Positions 25,462 through 33,864 of a stretch of DNA of 49,464 nucleotides are shown here, in pieces; the stretch's first letter is position 1; each line of letters opens with the position of its first letter. Where the stretch lies: NCBI GenBank assembly GCA_020847975.1, contig JADLBD010000291.1:1-49464 (forward strand), in the 5' to 3' direction. Both the position numbers and the translations under genes were made by a program. This stretch comes from Bryobacterales bacterium (GTDB lineage Bacteria; Acidobacteriota; Terriglobia; Bryobacterales; Bryobacteraceae). The notes beneath the pieces were generated by a model. It did not search any database, was not told the DNA's origin, and saw only the letters and a program-made list of their open reading frames with translations.

Positions 25462-28400
25462 TCAGAAGATGTACTTCAAAGCGAACTGCAACTGGCGCAT
25501 CGTCTTCGCGCTGGTGATGACGCCGAAAGTGGAAGGGCTGCGCGCATCCGAAGCGGGAGCGTTCCAGTTGGGGTGGTTCGTGGAGTTGAACGTTTCGAAG
25601 CGGAAGTTCAACATGTGGCTCTCATGCAATCGGATATTCCGTGCCAAAGACAGATCGGCCTGTCGCGTACCGGGACGCAGAAGCGTGTTCCGCCCCATGT
25701 TACCGGGACGGAAGCTGAATTCCGGATTCGTTACATTGATGGCGGCGATGTTCCAGAACTGGTTGACGGACCGGTTTTGCGGAATGGGGCTGATACCAGT
25801 GGCATCGGGCTGGTTCCCCAGGGTATTGAGCGCGGCGGTATCGCCGAGTTGAGCAACATTTTGGGGAGTTCCGTCGGCGAAGGTGACGATTCCACCCAGT
25901 TGCCAGCCGCCGGCAATTTTCGACGCGATGCCCTGCTGGAGCAGACTCTTGCCGGGGCCGAACGGCAGTTCGTATACGTAAGAGGCGACGAGGCGGCGGC
26001 CGACGTGGAATTGCGAGAGTCCGCGTTCCGCCGCGAGGTTGTAGCTGTTCACCGGCCAGAGCGTATCGCCGCTGTTGGTGCGGATGGCGCTGCCGCCGTC
26101 GATGGCCTTCGACCACGTGAAGCCCACCATGAACGTGAGCCCTTTGTTGAAGCGCTGCGTCACCTTTGTGCTGAGCGCATGATAGTTGGAGTTATCGACG
26201 CCGTCCACTTCCTGAAGGCGTCCGAATTTGGGCCAAGGGGTGCGCTGAGCCACAGTGCGGGTATCGCTGAACCCGGTCTTGAGGATCGGCTGATTGTAGA
26301 GGCGGAAGCGCGGGAGCTTGTGTCCTCCATTGCCCATGTAGCCCAGTTCCAGAACCAGGTCTTTGGCCAGTTCGCGCTGCACGTTGAACAGCCACTGGAT
26401 CACCATCGGCGTGCGCATGTTCTGAATGTTGCCGAGAACCTGGGGCCCGACGAGACACGTGCCGGACCATCCGGTGCAGGAGGCGCTGGCGCGTTCGAAA
26501 GCCCACGGATCGCTCATGCTGGCGTTGCGGCGCTCGATGTTGGTAATGAACAGATCGCGGCCTCCCTGGTTGCGCGCCATATCGAAGGTGGGGTTGCCGG
26601 AATCCTGCACGTAGAAAATGCCGCCGCCGGCGCGGACCGTCCAGCGGCCGGTGGGACTGTAGGAGAGGCCCAGGCGGGGAGCGAAGTTGTTGTTGTCGGG
26701 GTTAACCAGGCCGCGGCCCATGAACTGGTCGCCGGCCTGAATGTTCTGGCCGTCGGCGAAGTGGAAGTTGAGGCCCTGGTAAAAGTCGCCGTCGCCGGGG
26801 CGAGTGAGGATGGGGGTCTTGGACCCGGCAAGGAATCCATCCGCGCTGACGCCCGTATCGAAGAGTTGGACGTTGATAATCCCGCGGTATTTGTCATGCC
26901 AGGGGCGCGGGTTCTCATAGCGCAGGCCGATGTTGAGCGTGAGGTTGTTGGTGATCTTCCAGTCGTCCTGAATGTAGGCGTAATAGGAGCTCCGGCGCAG
27001 CATGGCGTTGGCCATGGCGACAACACGCGCGGCGGTCGAGGTTTCGCCGATCATGAAATCGGCGAAGATGAAACCGGTGGCTCCACGGTTTGCCGGGTTG
27101 AAGGTGGCCTGCCCATCGAAGAGGAATTCTCCGGTCGCCTTCTGATTGCCGAACTGGTTGTACCGGTCGCGGCGGATTTCGCCGCCGATCTTGATCGAGT
27201 GGCGGCCGCGAATCAGCGAGAGGTTGTCCATGAACTGGAAGGAATTGTTGCGCGTGACCCACGGCGTGACGCCGCCGAAGCTGTTGATGCCGCCGCCAAG
27301 ACCGATGGCGGGCACGCCGTAGGCAAGCGGGCTCGAGGAGAACAGCCCGGGGATTTTCAGATCGGCCTGGACGTCCCGCGTATTGGCGAAGTAGCCCACC
27401 ATGTCGTTGTTGAACTGGTTCCAGGCAACGCGCGCTTCATTGACGGTGGACCCGCTGAGAATACGCGTGTTCGAGATCATTGCCTGGCGTACGGTAGTGG
27501 CCACCTGCGTCGAGTCGGTGAGAATGGTTCCACCCGATAATTGAAGGTCATCGCCCCAACTGAATCGCCCAAACCAGTTGGATTTGTTGCTTTCGTTCCA
27601 GTCGATACGTTGGTTGAACTGCGTATTATCGACGGTGGATTTGGCATTGCGGGAGTAATTGCTGACGAGACTGCTGCCGGGAACGGTGGGCGCGGGAAAG
27701 AATTCCAGCAGCCGTTGCGATACCGGATTCAGGCGGGATTTAGGAACGATGTTACCGGAGAAGGCGGTGGCGCCAATGGCCACGCCGCTGTCGTTGTAGG
27801 TGCGGGATAGCGGATCGAAGATGATGCGGCTTTGTCCGGAGAAATCGCCGTCGCGCATGGCGTCCGTGGCGACGTTGGCGCGGGCGAAGGACGTCGTGCG
27901 GTCGCGGTTCTGCTCGAAATTCGACATGAAAAACAGGCGGTCCCTGCCGTTAAAGACGGACGGTATTGCCACGGGGCCGGCGAGCGTGAAACCGTACTGA
28001 TTGCGGCGGAAAGGATTCTTCTGCCCCTGCGATTGCTGCCACTGCCGCGCATCGAGGGCGGAATTGCGAAGAAATTCGAAGGCGGCGCCGTGATATTGAT
28101 TGGTGCCGGACTTGGTGGTGACATTGATTTGAGAGGAGCCGCGTCCGAACTCCGCGGAGTAGATGCCCGTCTGCACCTTGAACTCCTGAAGCGCATCGAC
28201 GGACGGCTGGATGATATAGGAATTGAAATTGGGATCAGTGTTCTCGACGCCATCGAGGGTGTAGCGGTTATACTCGAGACGCTGTCCGGCAATGGAGAGC
28301 GACGTATTGCTCCGCGCGCCGCCCTGCAATCCACCCGCGCCGCCCGCGCCGCCTTCCGTAGTGACGTTCGGGCTGAGGGTGACCAGTTGCAGGTAGTTCC

Positions 28401-28839
28401 GCCCGTTGAGCGGCAGGTCGACAATCCGCTTGTTCTCGATGACGGTGCCGAGAGCGACGGTTTCCGTGTTCAGCAGAGGAGCGCCGCCGCTCACCTCCAC
28501 CTGCTGGCTCACTTCTCCTACCTCAAGGTTGAAATCGATGCGGGCGACGGCGCCGACCTGCAGTTCGACGCCTTTGCGAGTGGAGACTTTGAATCCCGGA
28601 CTCTCGACGCTGAGCTCGTAGCTGCCGGGAACCAGATAGGGCAGCGAGTAGATGCCCGTGTCGTTGGTGGTTGCCTGCCGCTTCTGATTGGTGGCTGTGT
28701 TGACGGCGGTGACGGTGACCCCCGCCATGACGGCGCCGCTCGCATCGGAGACGGTACCGGTGATTTCGGCGAAGTTTTGAGCGCTGAGGGGTAGCGCAAG
28801 AAGAGCGATGAAGAAAACAGCAAACAGCATACGTGGCAT
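25462..28839 (-). CDS. TonB-dependent receptor with N-terminal carboxypeptidase-regulatory domain (Oar-like)
   Basis: The 1125-residue outer-membrane protein starts at ATG 28839, preceded by GTGAGG at suitable spacing; the frame extends further upstream without merit. After the signal peptide a CarboxypepD_reg repeat occupies residues ~22-105 (AEITGTVSDASGAVMAGVTVT). A plug-like region follows (LPLNGRNYLQLVTLSPNV). The remaining ~800 residues form a beta-barrel rich in aromatic strands, ending in the typical terminal Phe (LKYIF). Acidobacteria have many such receptors, presumed to import polymers or peptides with energy from TonB; no TonB box is evident. It lies upstream of the DUF1501-DUF1549-peptidase operon on the same strand, like a SusC-type neighbour. 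Confidence 0.9.
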   Translation of the reverse strand: MPRMLFAVFFIALLALPLSAQNFAEITGTVSDASGAVMAGVTVTAVNTATNQKRQATTNDTGIYSLPYLVPGSYELSVESPGFKVSTRKGVELQVGAVARIDFNLEVGEVSQQVEVSGGAPLLNTETVALGTVIENKRIVDLPLNGRNYLQLVTLSPNVTTEGGAGGAGGLQGGARSNTSLSIAGQRLEYNRYTLDGVENTDPNFNSYIIQPSVDALQEFKVQTGIYSAEFGRGSSQINVTTKSGTNQYHGAAFEFLRNSALDARQWQQSQGQKNPFRRNQYGFTLAGPVAIPSVFNGRDRLFFMSNFEQNRDRTTSFARANVATDAMRDGDFSGQSRIIFDPLSRTYNDSGVAIGATAFSGNIVPKSRLNPVSQRLLEFFPAPTVPGSSLVSNYSRNAKSTVDNTQFNQRIDWNESNKSNWFGRFSWGDDLQLSGGTILTDSTQVATTVRQAMISNTRILSGSTVNEARVAWNQFNNDMVGYFANTRDVQADLKIPGLFSSSPLAYGVPAIGLGGGINSFGGVTPWVTRNNSFQFMDNLSLIRGRHSIKIGGEIRRDRYNQFGNQKATGEFLFDGQATFNPANRGATGFIFADFMIGETSTAARVVAMANAMLRRSSYYAYIQDDWKITNNLTLNIGLRYENPRPWHDKYRGIINVQLFDTGVSADGFLAGSKTPILTRPGDGDFYQGLNFHFADGQNIQAGDQFMGRGLVNPDNNNFAPRLGLSYSPTGRWTVRAGGGIFYVQDSGNPTFDMARNQGGRDLFITNIERRNASMSDPWAFERASASCTGWSGTCLVGPQVLGNIQNMRTPMVIQWLFNVQRELAKDLVLELGYMGNGGHKLPRFRLYNQPILKTGFSDTRTVAQRTPWPKFGRLQEVDGVDNSNYHALSTKVTQRFNKGLTFMVGFTWSKAIDGGSAIRTNSGDTLWPVNSYNLAAERGLSQFHVGRRLVASYVYELPFGPGKSLLQQGIASKIAGGWQLGGIVTFADGTPQNVAQLGDTAALNTLGNQPDATGISPIPQNRSVNQFWNIAAINVTNPEFSFRPGNMGRNTLLRPGTRQADLSLARNIRLHESHMLNFRFETFNSTNHPNWNAPASDARSPSTFGVITSAKTMRQLQFALKYIF

Positions 28840-28908
28840 TTGAAAGACCTCACTTTCGTTAGTTAGGCGGGAGCGTATCAAAGGAGAAGAGTGAAGCGCA
28901 AGGCGTTG

Positions 28909-28938
28909 TTGTCCCCCTGGAGGAGACAGCGATACAAT
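28909..28938 (+). promoter_or_regulatory. Possible promoter of a leaderless transcript
   Basis: TTGTCC (28909-28914), an 18-base spacer and TACAAT (28933-28938) resemble a sigma-70 promoter. The -10 ends seven bases before ATG 28946, so transcription would start at or next to the start codon. No ribosome-binding site is needed in such a case, and none is well placed. Confidence 0.35.
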
Positions 28939-28945
28939 CTTGCCC

Positions 28946-30073
28946 ATGTCTACCCGCCGCCGCGCATTTCTCTGCTGTCTGCTTCTACCGTTTCTCGCTG
29001 CCGGACAGCACAAGACCCGGAACGTGATTCTCGTGACCGCGGATGGGTTGCGATGGCAGGAAGTGTTCGGCGGCATCGATCCGCTGCTCCAGAACGAAAA
29101 GAGCGCGGGGATGGAGGAGGCGGACGAACTGCGGGCGCGGCTATCGGCGGCAACGCGGGAAGAGCGGCGGCGGAAGCTGATGCCTTTCTTCTGGTCCACG
29201 CTGGCTCCGGCGGGAATTGTCCTCGGCGACGTGAGCAAAGGGAGTTCGGTAAAGGTGACCAACAAGTATCACGTCTCCTATCCGGGCTATTCGGAGATCC
29301 TCACGGGGCGCGCGCAGGATGGCGTGATTGTAGGCAATCGCCCCATCCGGAATCCCACGCAAACTCTACCGGAATTTCTGCGGCGGAAACTGGGCCTGAC
29401 GAAGGAGCAGGTGGCGCTGTTCGGCTCATGGCGCGTATTCCACGCGATTGGCGAAAGCAAGCCGGGCACTATCTTTCTCAATGCCGGGTATCGCGAATTG
29501 CCCGCCGGGCTATCTCCGCGGCTCGAGAAACTGAGTTCGCTTCAGTTCGATGTCCTCACCCCGTGGCCGACCGTCCGCCACGATTACATTACCTTCGAGA
29601 TGGCGCTCGAATACCTGCGCACGGCGCATCCCGGATTTCTGCACATCGCCTTCGGGGAAGCCGACGATTGGGCGCATGACAAGCGTTATGACCGTGTGCT
29701 CGTTTCCATCGGTTATTTTGACCGCGCGCTGAAGCAGCTTTGGACCGCCATTCAGGCGCTGCCGGAATATCGCGATTCGACGGCGCTGGTGATCACAAGC
29801 GATCACGGCCGCGGCGGCACCGTGGGCGATTGGACGAGCCACGGCCAAAGCGTGCCCGGTTCGGAGCAGATCTGGCTGGCGATGGTGAGTCCGGAGACGC
29901 CGGCGCGGGGAGAAACCGGCTTCGCCGGCGAGGTGCACCAGCGCGACATCGCGCCCACCATCCTTGAATTGCTGGGCATCGACTACCGGGAGTACACAGG
30001 GGTGCTGGGTAAGCCGATTCCGCAGGCTTTGAAGGCTCACTTCACCCCGCGGCCGAGGGCGAGCACGAAGTAG
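28946..30073 (+). CDS. Exported alkaline-phosphatase/sulfatase-superfamily hydrolase
   Basis: A 375-residue exported protein (signal peptide with RRRAFLCC and hydrophobic LLLPFLAAGQ). It has the alkaline-phosphatase superfamily core: VILVTADGLRWQ (first metal Asp near residue 34), HVSYPGYSEILTG (candidate Ser or Thr nucleophile), HIAFGEADDWAHDKRYD (metal site) and ITSDHGRGG (Asp and His ligands). It most resembles the phosphodiesterase/nucleotide pyrophosphatase group rather than true sulfatases, as no CxPSR motif is seen. ATG 28946 is used; TTG 28940 is possible. It is divergent from the TonB receptor gene, and its 3' end overlaps the cupin gene by 37 bases. Confidence 0.85.
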   Translation: MSTRRRAFLCCLLLPFLAAGQHKTRNVILVTADGLRWQEVFGGIDPLLQNEKSAGMEEADELRARLSAATREERRRKLMPFFWSTLAPAGIVLGDVSKGSSVKVTNKYHVSYPGYSEILTGRAQDGVIVGNRPIRNPTQTLPEFLRRKLGLTKEQVALFGSWRVFHAIGESKPGTIFLNAGYRELPAGLSPRLEKLSSLQFDVLTPWPTVRHDYITFEMALEYLRTAHPGFLHIAFGEADDWAHDKRYDRVLVSIGYFDRALKQLWTAIQALPEYRDSTALVITSDHGRGGTVGDWTSHGQSVPGSEQIWLAMVSPETPARGETGFAGEVHQRDIAPTILELLGIDYREYTGVLGKPIPQALKAHFTPRPRASTK

Positions 30074-30459
30074 TGCGCGCGGGTATCGCCAACGTTGCGC
30101 CAGCCGTGCTCGATGTTCGAGGCGACGAACGCGACGGACCCGGGGCCGAGCCTGGTGGACGAGCCGGCAATGGTCACCTCCAGCGTGCCTTCACGAATCA
30201 TGAGCATCTCTTCGTGCTCGTGGTGGTGCGGCGGATGCGGAGCCAGACCCGGGGCGAGTTCGGTCTGGTGCAGTTCAATCGGGTAGCCGGTATGGGTGAG
30301 CCCGTCGAGGGTGGCCCGTGACCGGTTCTCGCCGTTCTTCCTTACCGGTAGATCTTCGAAGCGCAGAGCTTTCGAGGGCAGTTCTTTCGCTTCTCCCTTC
30401 GCGGCCGCAGAGGCAAGGGCGGGGAGCAGAAGGTTCCAGTCTCGGCGCGTATAGTCCAT
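30037..30459 (-). CDS. Cupin domain protein
   Basis: A 140-residue protein with a short N-terminal region (MDYTRRDWNLLLPALASAA) that may be a Tat-like signal, followed by a single cupin barrel. Motif 1 is HPPHHHEHEEMLMIREG with several histidines and Glu; motif 2 is GSVAFVASNIEHGWRN. The metal would be bound by two His, Glu and a further His. The function is not predictable. It precedes the enolase-type genes in the same orientation by 63 bases and overlaps the convergent phosphatase-like gene by 37 bases. Confidence 0.8.
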   Translation of the reverse strand: MDYTRRDWNLLLPALASAAAKGEAKELPSKALRFEDLPVRKNGENRSRATLDGLTHTGYPIELHQTELAPGLAPHPPHHHEHEEMLMIREGTLEVTIAGSSTRLGPGSVAFVASNIEHGWRNVGDTRAHYFVLALGRGVK

Positions 30460-30522
30460 GGTGCATTCAGGATATCGAGAAACCGCGCCGGGCGCGTCGC
30501 GCGGACAGGGCTTGACGAATTC

Positions 30523-31722
30523 TTACGACTTGACGCGGTATCTTTCCAGGGCTTCCTCATCGATATCCAGCCCGAGACCCGGATAAGGAGGCGAAAGCAG
30601 ATAACCGTCTTCGACATCGAACAGGGTTTTGCTGCGGAGCACCTTCAGCGCCGGCGCCCATTGCTCGGCGGGAAGCAGCGGCGGGGTGACCAGGGCCACC
30701 TCCTGCCACGGGCTGCCGATGGCGAGCGTCGCCTGAAGCCATCCCGCCAGCAGCAAACTCATTGTGCCGTGGAGAATACAAGGAACGTGGAACGACTCGG
30801 CAAGCATCGCCACCTTGCGGCACATGAAAATGCCGCCGGCGCCGCGCCCTTCGGGCTGCACAATGTCGTACGTGCGGCGGAGAAGACACTGGCGGAAGGG
30901 CTCCAGGCCCGAGTAGCCTTCGCCGCCCGTGATCAGCAAGTCTACGGCGGCGGCAAGCCTGGCGGGGCTCTCATAGTCTTCCCGGGCGAAGGGCTCCTCG
31001 AGCCAGTAGGCGCCGGCCGCTTGTAAACCCTTGGCCACTTTGAGCCCTGTTTCGAAATCCCAGATCTTCTGTCCCGCCATGTCCACCGGCGCATGCGCGG
31101 TCCGGTCATACATCAGATGGAAGCCCTTCCCCGTGGCCGCCAGAATTTCGCGCGCTACTTCCACGTCTTCCATCGGATTCGGCCGCCAGGCGCGGATCTT
31201 CATGCCATGGAATCCGGCCTTTTGCACGCGCAGCGCCTGTTCCACCTGGTCGCGATAGGGGACCTGCGCCTGGTCCGCGTTGCCCTTCCAGACACAGGTG
31301 ATGTAGGCGCGGACGCGATCGCTCGCTCCTCCCAGCAGCCGGTAAACAGGCTGTCCGGCGATCTTTCCGATGGCATCCCAAATGGCGTGCTCCACTCCGC
31401 CGTAGCTTCCGAGCCCCGCGCGAAGATGCTGGTCCACGGCGAACAGGTCCTTGCCGGCAAGGAGTCGCTTCACTGCCGGCAGTTCTCTTGGCGAGGGTCC
31501 GGCGAAGGAATATCCGGTTACCCCGGCGTCGGTAACCACCTTGGCGACGATGTAGTGGTTGTAGAGCCCGGCCTCGGTTTCTTCCTTCGTGATGGGAATG
31601 TGAATAGCAAAGACGTCCACGTCGCGAATGCGCACCGGCTTCACGGCCGCTTCGAGCGAGCCGAGCGCGGCGGCGAACCCCGCGGACAGTCCAAGCCACT
31701 TCCTGCGGCTGACATCAGGCAT
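30523..31722 (-). CDS. Exported enolase-superfamily (mandelate racemase/muconate lactonising-like) protein 1
   Basis: The 399-residue protein starts at ATG 31722, which gives an 8-base overlap with the upstream gene. A Tat-like leader (SRRKWLGLSAGFAAA) precedes the capping domain. The barrel carries K175-x-R177 where the superfamily has KxK, D206, E242 (LEEP) and E268 (GGE) as magnesium ligands, and H318 in the LHG motif as the other base. A second-base pattern of this kind resembles mandelate-racemase-group sugar dehydratases. Export of such an enzyme is unusual. It is cotranscribed with a close homologue (31715-32920), and a GntR regulator is divergent. Confidence 0.88.
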   Translation of the reverse strand: MPDVSRRKWLGLSAGFAAALGSLEAAVKPVRIRDVDVFAIHIPITKEETEAGLYNHYIVAKVVTDAGVTGYSFAGPSPRELPAVKRLLAGKDLFAVDQHLRAGLGSYGGVEHAIWDAIGKIAGQPVYRLLGGASDRVRAYITCVWKGNADQAQVPYRDQVEQALRVQKAGFHGMKIRAWRPNPMEDVEVAREILAATGKGFHLMYDRTAHAPVDMAGQKIWDFETGLKVAKGLQAAGAYWLEEPFAREDYESPARLAAAVDLLITGGEGYSGLEPFRQCLLRRTYDIVQPEGRGAGGIFMCRKVAMLAESFHVPCILHGTMSLLLAGWLQATLAIGSPWQEVALVTPPLLPAEQWAPALKVLRSKTLFDVEDGYLLSPPYPGLGLDIDEEALERYRVKS

Positions 31723-32920
31723 TGCGGCGGTACTCCTCAATCGCGTCTTCATTCAGGTCGAGGCCCAGGCCGGGCAGATCGGGCAGGTGAATATAGCCGT
31801 TTTCCACGCGGAAAACGTGGGGCGTTCTCACCAGCTTCAAGGCGGGCGCCCATTCCTCTTCGGGCAGTTCCGGGCCGCCGATGATCTCCTGCCATTCGCA
31901 GTTGCTCATCGCGCAGCCCGATTGGATGTACCCGGCCAGGGCGAGAGAGGAGGCGCCGTGCTGGATGCAGGGCACGCCGAACGCCTCGGCGAGCACCGAG
32001 ATCTTGCGCGCCCACCAGATGCCGCCGCAGATGCGCGTATCGGGCTGGATTACGTCATAAGTCTTATTCACGAGAAACTCGAGGAATTCGTAGTTGCTCT
32101 TGGCGAGTTCCCCGCCCGTGATGAGAATGTCCACTTCGGCGGCGAGGCGCGCGGGTCCATAGACGTCGTGGCCGTCGAATGGTTCCTCGAGCCAATAGGC
32201 TTTGTGTTTTTCGAGGCCGCGGCACACCTGAAGGGCCGTGGGATAATCCCAGACCCACCCGGGCCGCACTGCCGTGCGATCCAGCATGATGTGGAAGTCC
32301 GGACCGGCAGCCGCCCGAATCACACCCACTGCCTCGACATCGTCCATCGGACGCGGCCGCCAGGCGCGGATCTTCATTCCCTGGTAGCCGGCTTTCTTGA
32401 GGCGAACCGCAAACGCCGCCTGCGTGTCGTAGGAGACATCGGATTGATCCTGCTTGCCCGGGAACACGCACGTCCGGTAAACGCGCAGCCGGTCGCGATT
32501 TCCCCCAAGCAGGCGCGCCACAGGTTGGCCGGCAACACGACCCACGGCATCCCAGAGCGCGTGCTCCACTCCGGACCAGATCTGGACTCCGGATTCACCG
32601 CGCTCCATTTGGAGACGGTCCATGTGGCGGTCGATTGCGAAGAGGTCTTGACCTGCCAGCGTGGGTTTGACCCAGCGTTCGAGGATATCGCGCGGACAGG
32701 CGATAAAGGATGTACCGGTGATGCCCGCATCGGTGTGAACACGAGTGATGGGATACGTGACGGGGCGTGCGGGGGAGGAGGCGGGGAGGCGCAGCGGGAA
32801 GGATTCAATGTTGGTAATGCGAATGCGTTTGGTTTCTGCCGCAAGCGAGCGGAGTGGGGACAGGAGGGGCGCGGAGAGAGAGGCGGCAGCGAGGCGAAGA
32901 AAATGTCGGCGGAGATGCAT
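31715..32920 (-). CDS. Exported enolase-superfamily (mandelate racemase/muconate lactonising-like) protein 2
   Basis: A 401-residue paralogue of the downstream gene. It has the leader LRRHFLRLAAASLSA (twin arginine, hydrophobic segment) and the same catalytic arrangement: K183-x-R185, D214, E245 (LEEP), E271 (GGE) and H321 (QHG). The family removes a proton alpha to a carboxylate with magnesium, giving racemisation, dehydration or lactonisation; the substrate is unknown, though acid sugars are likely from the relatives I know. AGGAGG lies 3 bases before the ATG. It is the first gene of the operon, divergent from the GntR-type regulator by 96 bases. Confidence 0.88.
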   Translation of the reverse strand: MHLRRHFLRLAAASLSAPLLSPLRSLAAETKRIRITNIESFPLRLPASSPARPVTYPITRVHTDAGITGTSFIACPRDILERWVKPTLAGQDLFAIDRHMDRLQMERGESGVQIWSGVEHALWDAVGRVAGQPVARLLGGNRDRLRVYRTCVFPGKQDQSDVSYDTQAAFAVRLKKAGYQGMKIRAWRPRPMDDVEAVGVIRAAAGPDFHIMLDRTAVRPGWVWDYPTALQVCRGLEKHKAYWLEEPFDGHDVYGPARLAAEVDILITGGELAKSNYEFLEFLVNKTYDVIQPDTRICGGIWWARKISVLAEAFGVPCIQHGASSLALAGYIQSGCAMSNCEWQEIIGGPELPEEEWAPALKLVRTPHVFRVENGYIHLPDLPGLGLDLNEDAIEEYRRNA

Positions 32921-32967
32921 GTCCCTCCTAAGCGCTTGAAATCATTGAGCGACGCGACTACCGTGCT

Positions 32968-32997
32968 ATCCTATATACTTCCGCCGATCCCTGTCAA
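32968..32997 (-). promoter_or_regulatory. Sigma-70-like promoter of the enolase operon
   Basis: A consensus TTGACA (32997-32992 on the minus strand) precedes TATAGG (spacer 16) or TAGGAT (spacer 18) at 32975-32968. On the plus strand TTGAGC (32945-32950) and TATCCT (32967-32972, spacer 16) could drive the gntR-type gene. The two -10 elements occupy the same bases, so one bound regulator could affect both directions. Confidence 0.5.
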
Positions 32998-33016
32998 GCC
33001 GTGGAGCGCTCTTCTC

Positions 33017-33709
33017 ATGGATATCGCCAGCTTGCTTGCCCCTTCCGCCGCGCCGTTGATCAAAGACACCGTCGCTGCCCGCCTTCGCAATGAGATCATT
33101 TCCGGCGCCCTGGCCCCTGGCGAACCCATCGTCGAGGGCAAATGGGCTTCCAAGCTCAACGTTGCCCAGTCCTCCGTCCGTGCGGCCCTCAATATTTTGG
33201 AGGCCGAAGGCTTCGTTTCCCGCGGTAATGGACGCATTGCCCGGGTGACGCTGATCCGGCCGGAGGACATCCCCCACAACTTTCAGGTTCGGAATGCTCT
33301 GGAAGCCTTGGCCGCGGCACTGCTCGCCAGGAACCAGGCGGATCTCTCGGAACTCGATCAGGTGATTGCGGATATGCGTTCGGCGGTGGAGTGCAGCAAC
33401 CTGCAGGCGTTCTATGAGCGCGATCTGCGCTTCCATCTCACTCTGTGCCGGAAGACCGGGAATCCAGTGCTCGAGCAGATGCTGCAGAGGTTGCTGGTTC
33501 CCCTCTTTGCTTTCGTCATCATGAGAACCCATGACACGATGGATGAACACGAGCGGTGGCTGGGGAGCATTGCCAAACATGAGCGCATCCTGGCGGCGAT
33601 CCGGAGCGGGGATCCTCGGCGCGCGGCGGCCGAAGTGGGTGAGGTGGTGGATTTCTTTTACGTCGACATCCACGAATTGATCACGAAACGGGGCAAGGGG
33701 CTGCTTTAG
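33017..33709 (+). CDS. GntR-family regulator, FadR/FCD type
   Basis: A 230-residue regulator: winged helix at about residues 15-80 (TVAARLRNEIISGALAPGEP, then VAQSSVRAALNILEAEGFV) and an all-helical FCD effector domain at 90-220, with RNALEALAAALLARNQ at its start and the probable metal- or ligand-binding residues D, H and H in ERDLRFHLTLC, WLGSIAKHERI and nearby. FCD regulators typically respond to a small organic acid. The divergent enolase-superfamily genes are likely targets (inference). The ATG is preceded by GGAG at long spacing. The frame is open far upstream but that part is shadow sequence. Confidence 0.88.
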   Translation: MDIASLLAPSAAPLIKDTVAARLRNEIISGALAPGEPIVEGKWASKLNVAQSSVRAALNILEAEGFVSRGNGRIARVTLIRPEDIPHNFQVRNALEALAAALLARNQADLSELDQVIADMRSAVECSNLQAFYERDLRFHLTLCRKTGNPVLEQMLQRLLVPLFAFVIMRTHDTMDEHERWLGSIAKHERILAAIRSGDPRRAAAEVGEVVDFFYVDIHELITKRGKGLL

Positions 33710-33730
33710 TTAAAACAGAATCAACGCTCT

Positions 33731-33789
33731 CCGTTTTATGCACAGAAAAATCACATGGGATGCGCGCTATCCCACTGATTCCAAAACGG
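33731..33789 (+). repeat. Nested hairpin downstream of the GntR-type gene
   Basis: Outer arms CCGTTTT (33731-33737) and AAAACGG (33783-33789) enclose a stem of ATCA with TGAT and TGGGAT with ATCCCA, with loop 33762-33768. No strong U-tract follows, so it could be a terminator-like structure, a regulatory RNA element, or a binding site. The 122 bases between the regulator gene and the next promoter hold nothing else. Confidence 0.4.
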
Positions 33790-33831
33790 TAAAAATCTGT
33801 GACAAAATACCCCCCTAGAACTCTTTTTCTT

Positions 33832-33860
33832 TTGACTTTCCGGTGTCTAAGGTGCACACT
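33832..33860 (+). promoter_or_regulatory. Promoter of the candidate structured RNA
   Basis: TTGACT (33832-33837), a 17-base spacer and CACACT (33855-33860) form a plausible sigma-70 promoter. The predicted start near 33867 coincides with the first arm of the stem that closes the RNA (33865). Confidence 0.5.
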
Positions 33861-33864
33861 GTAG

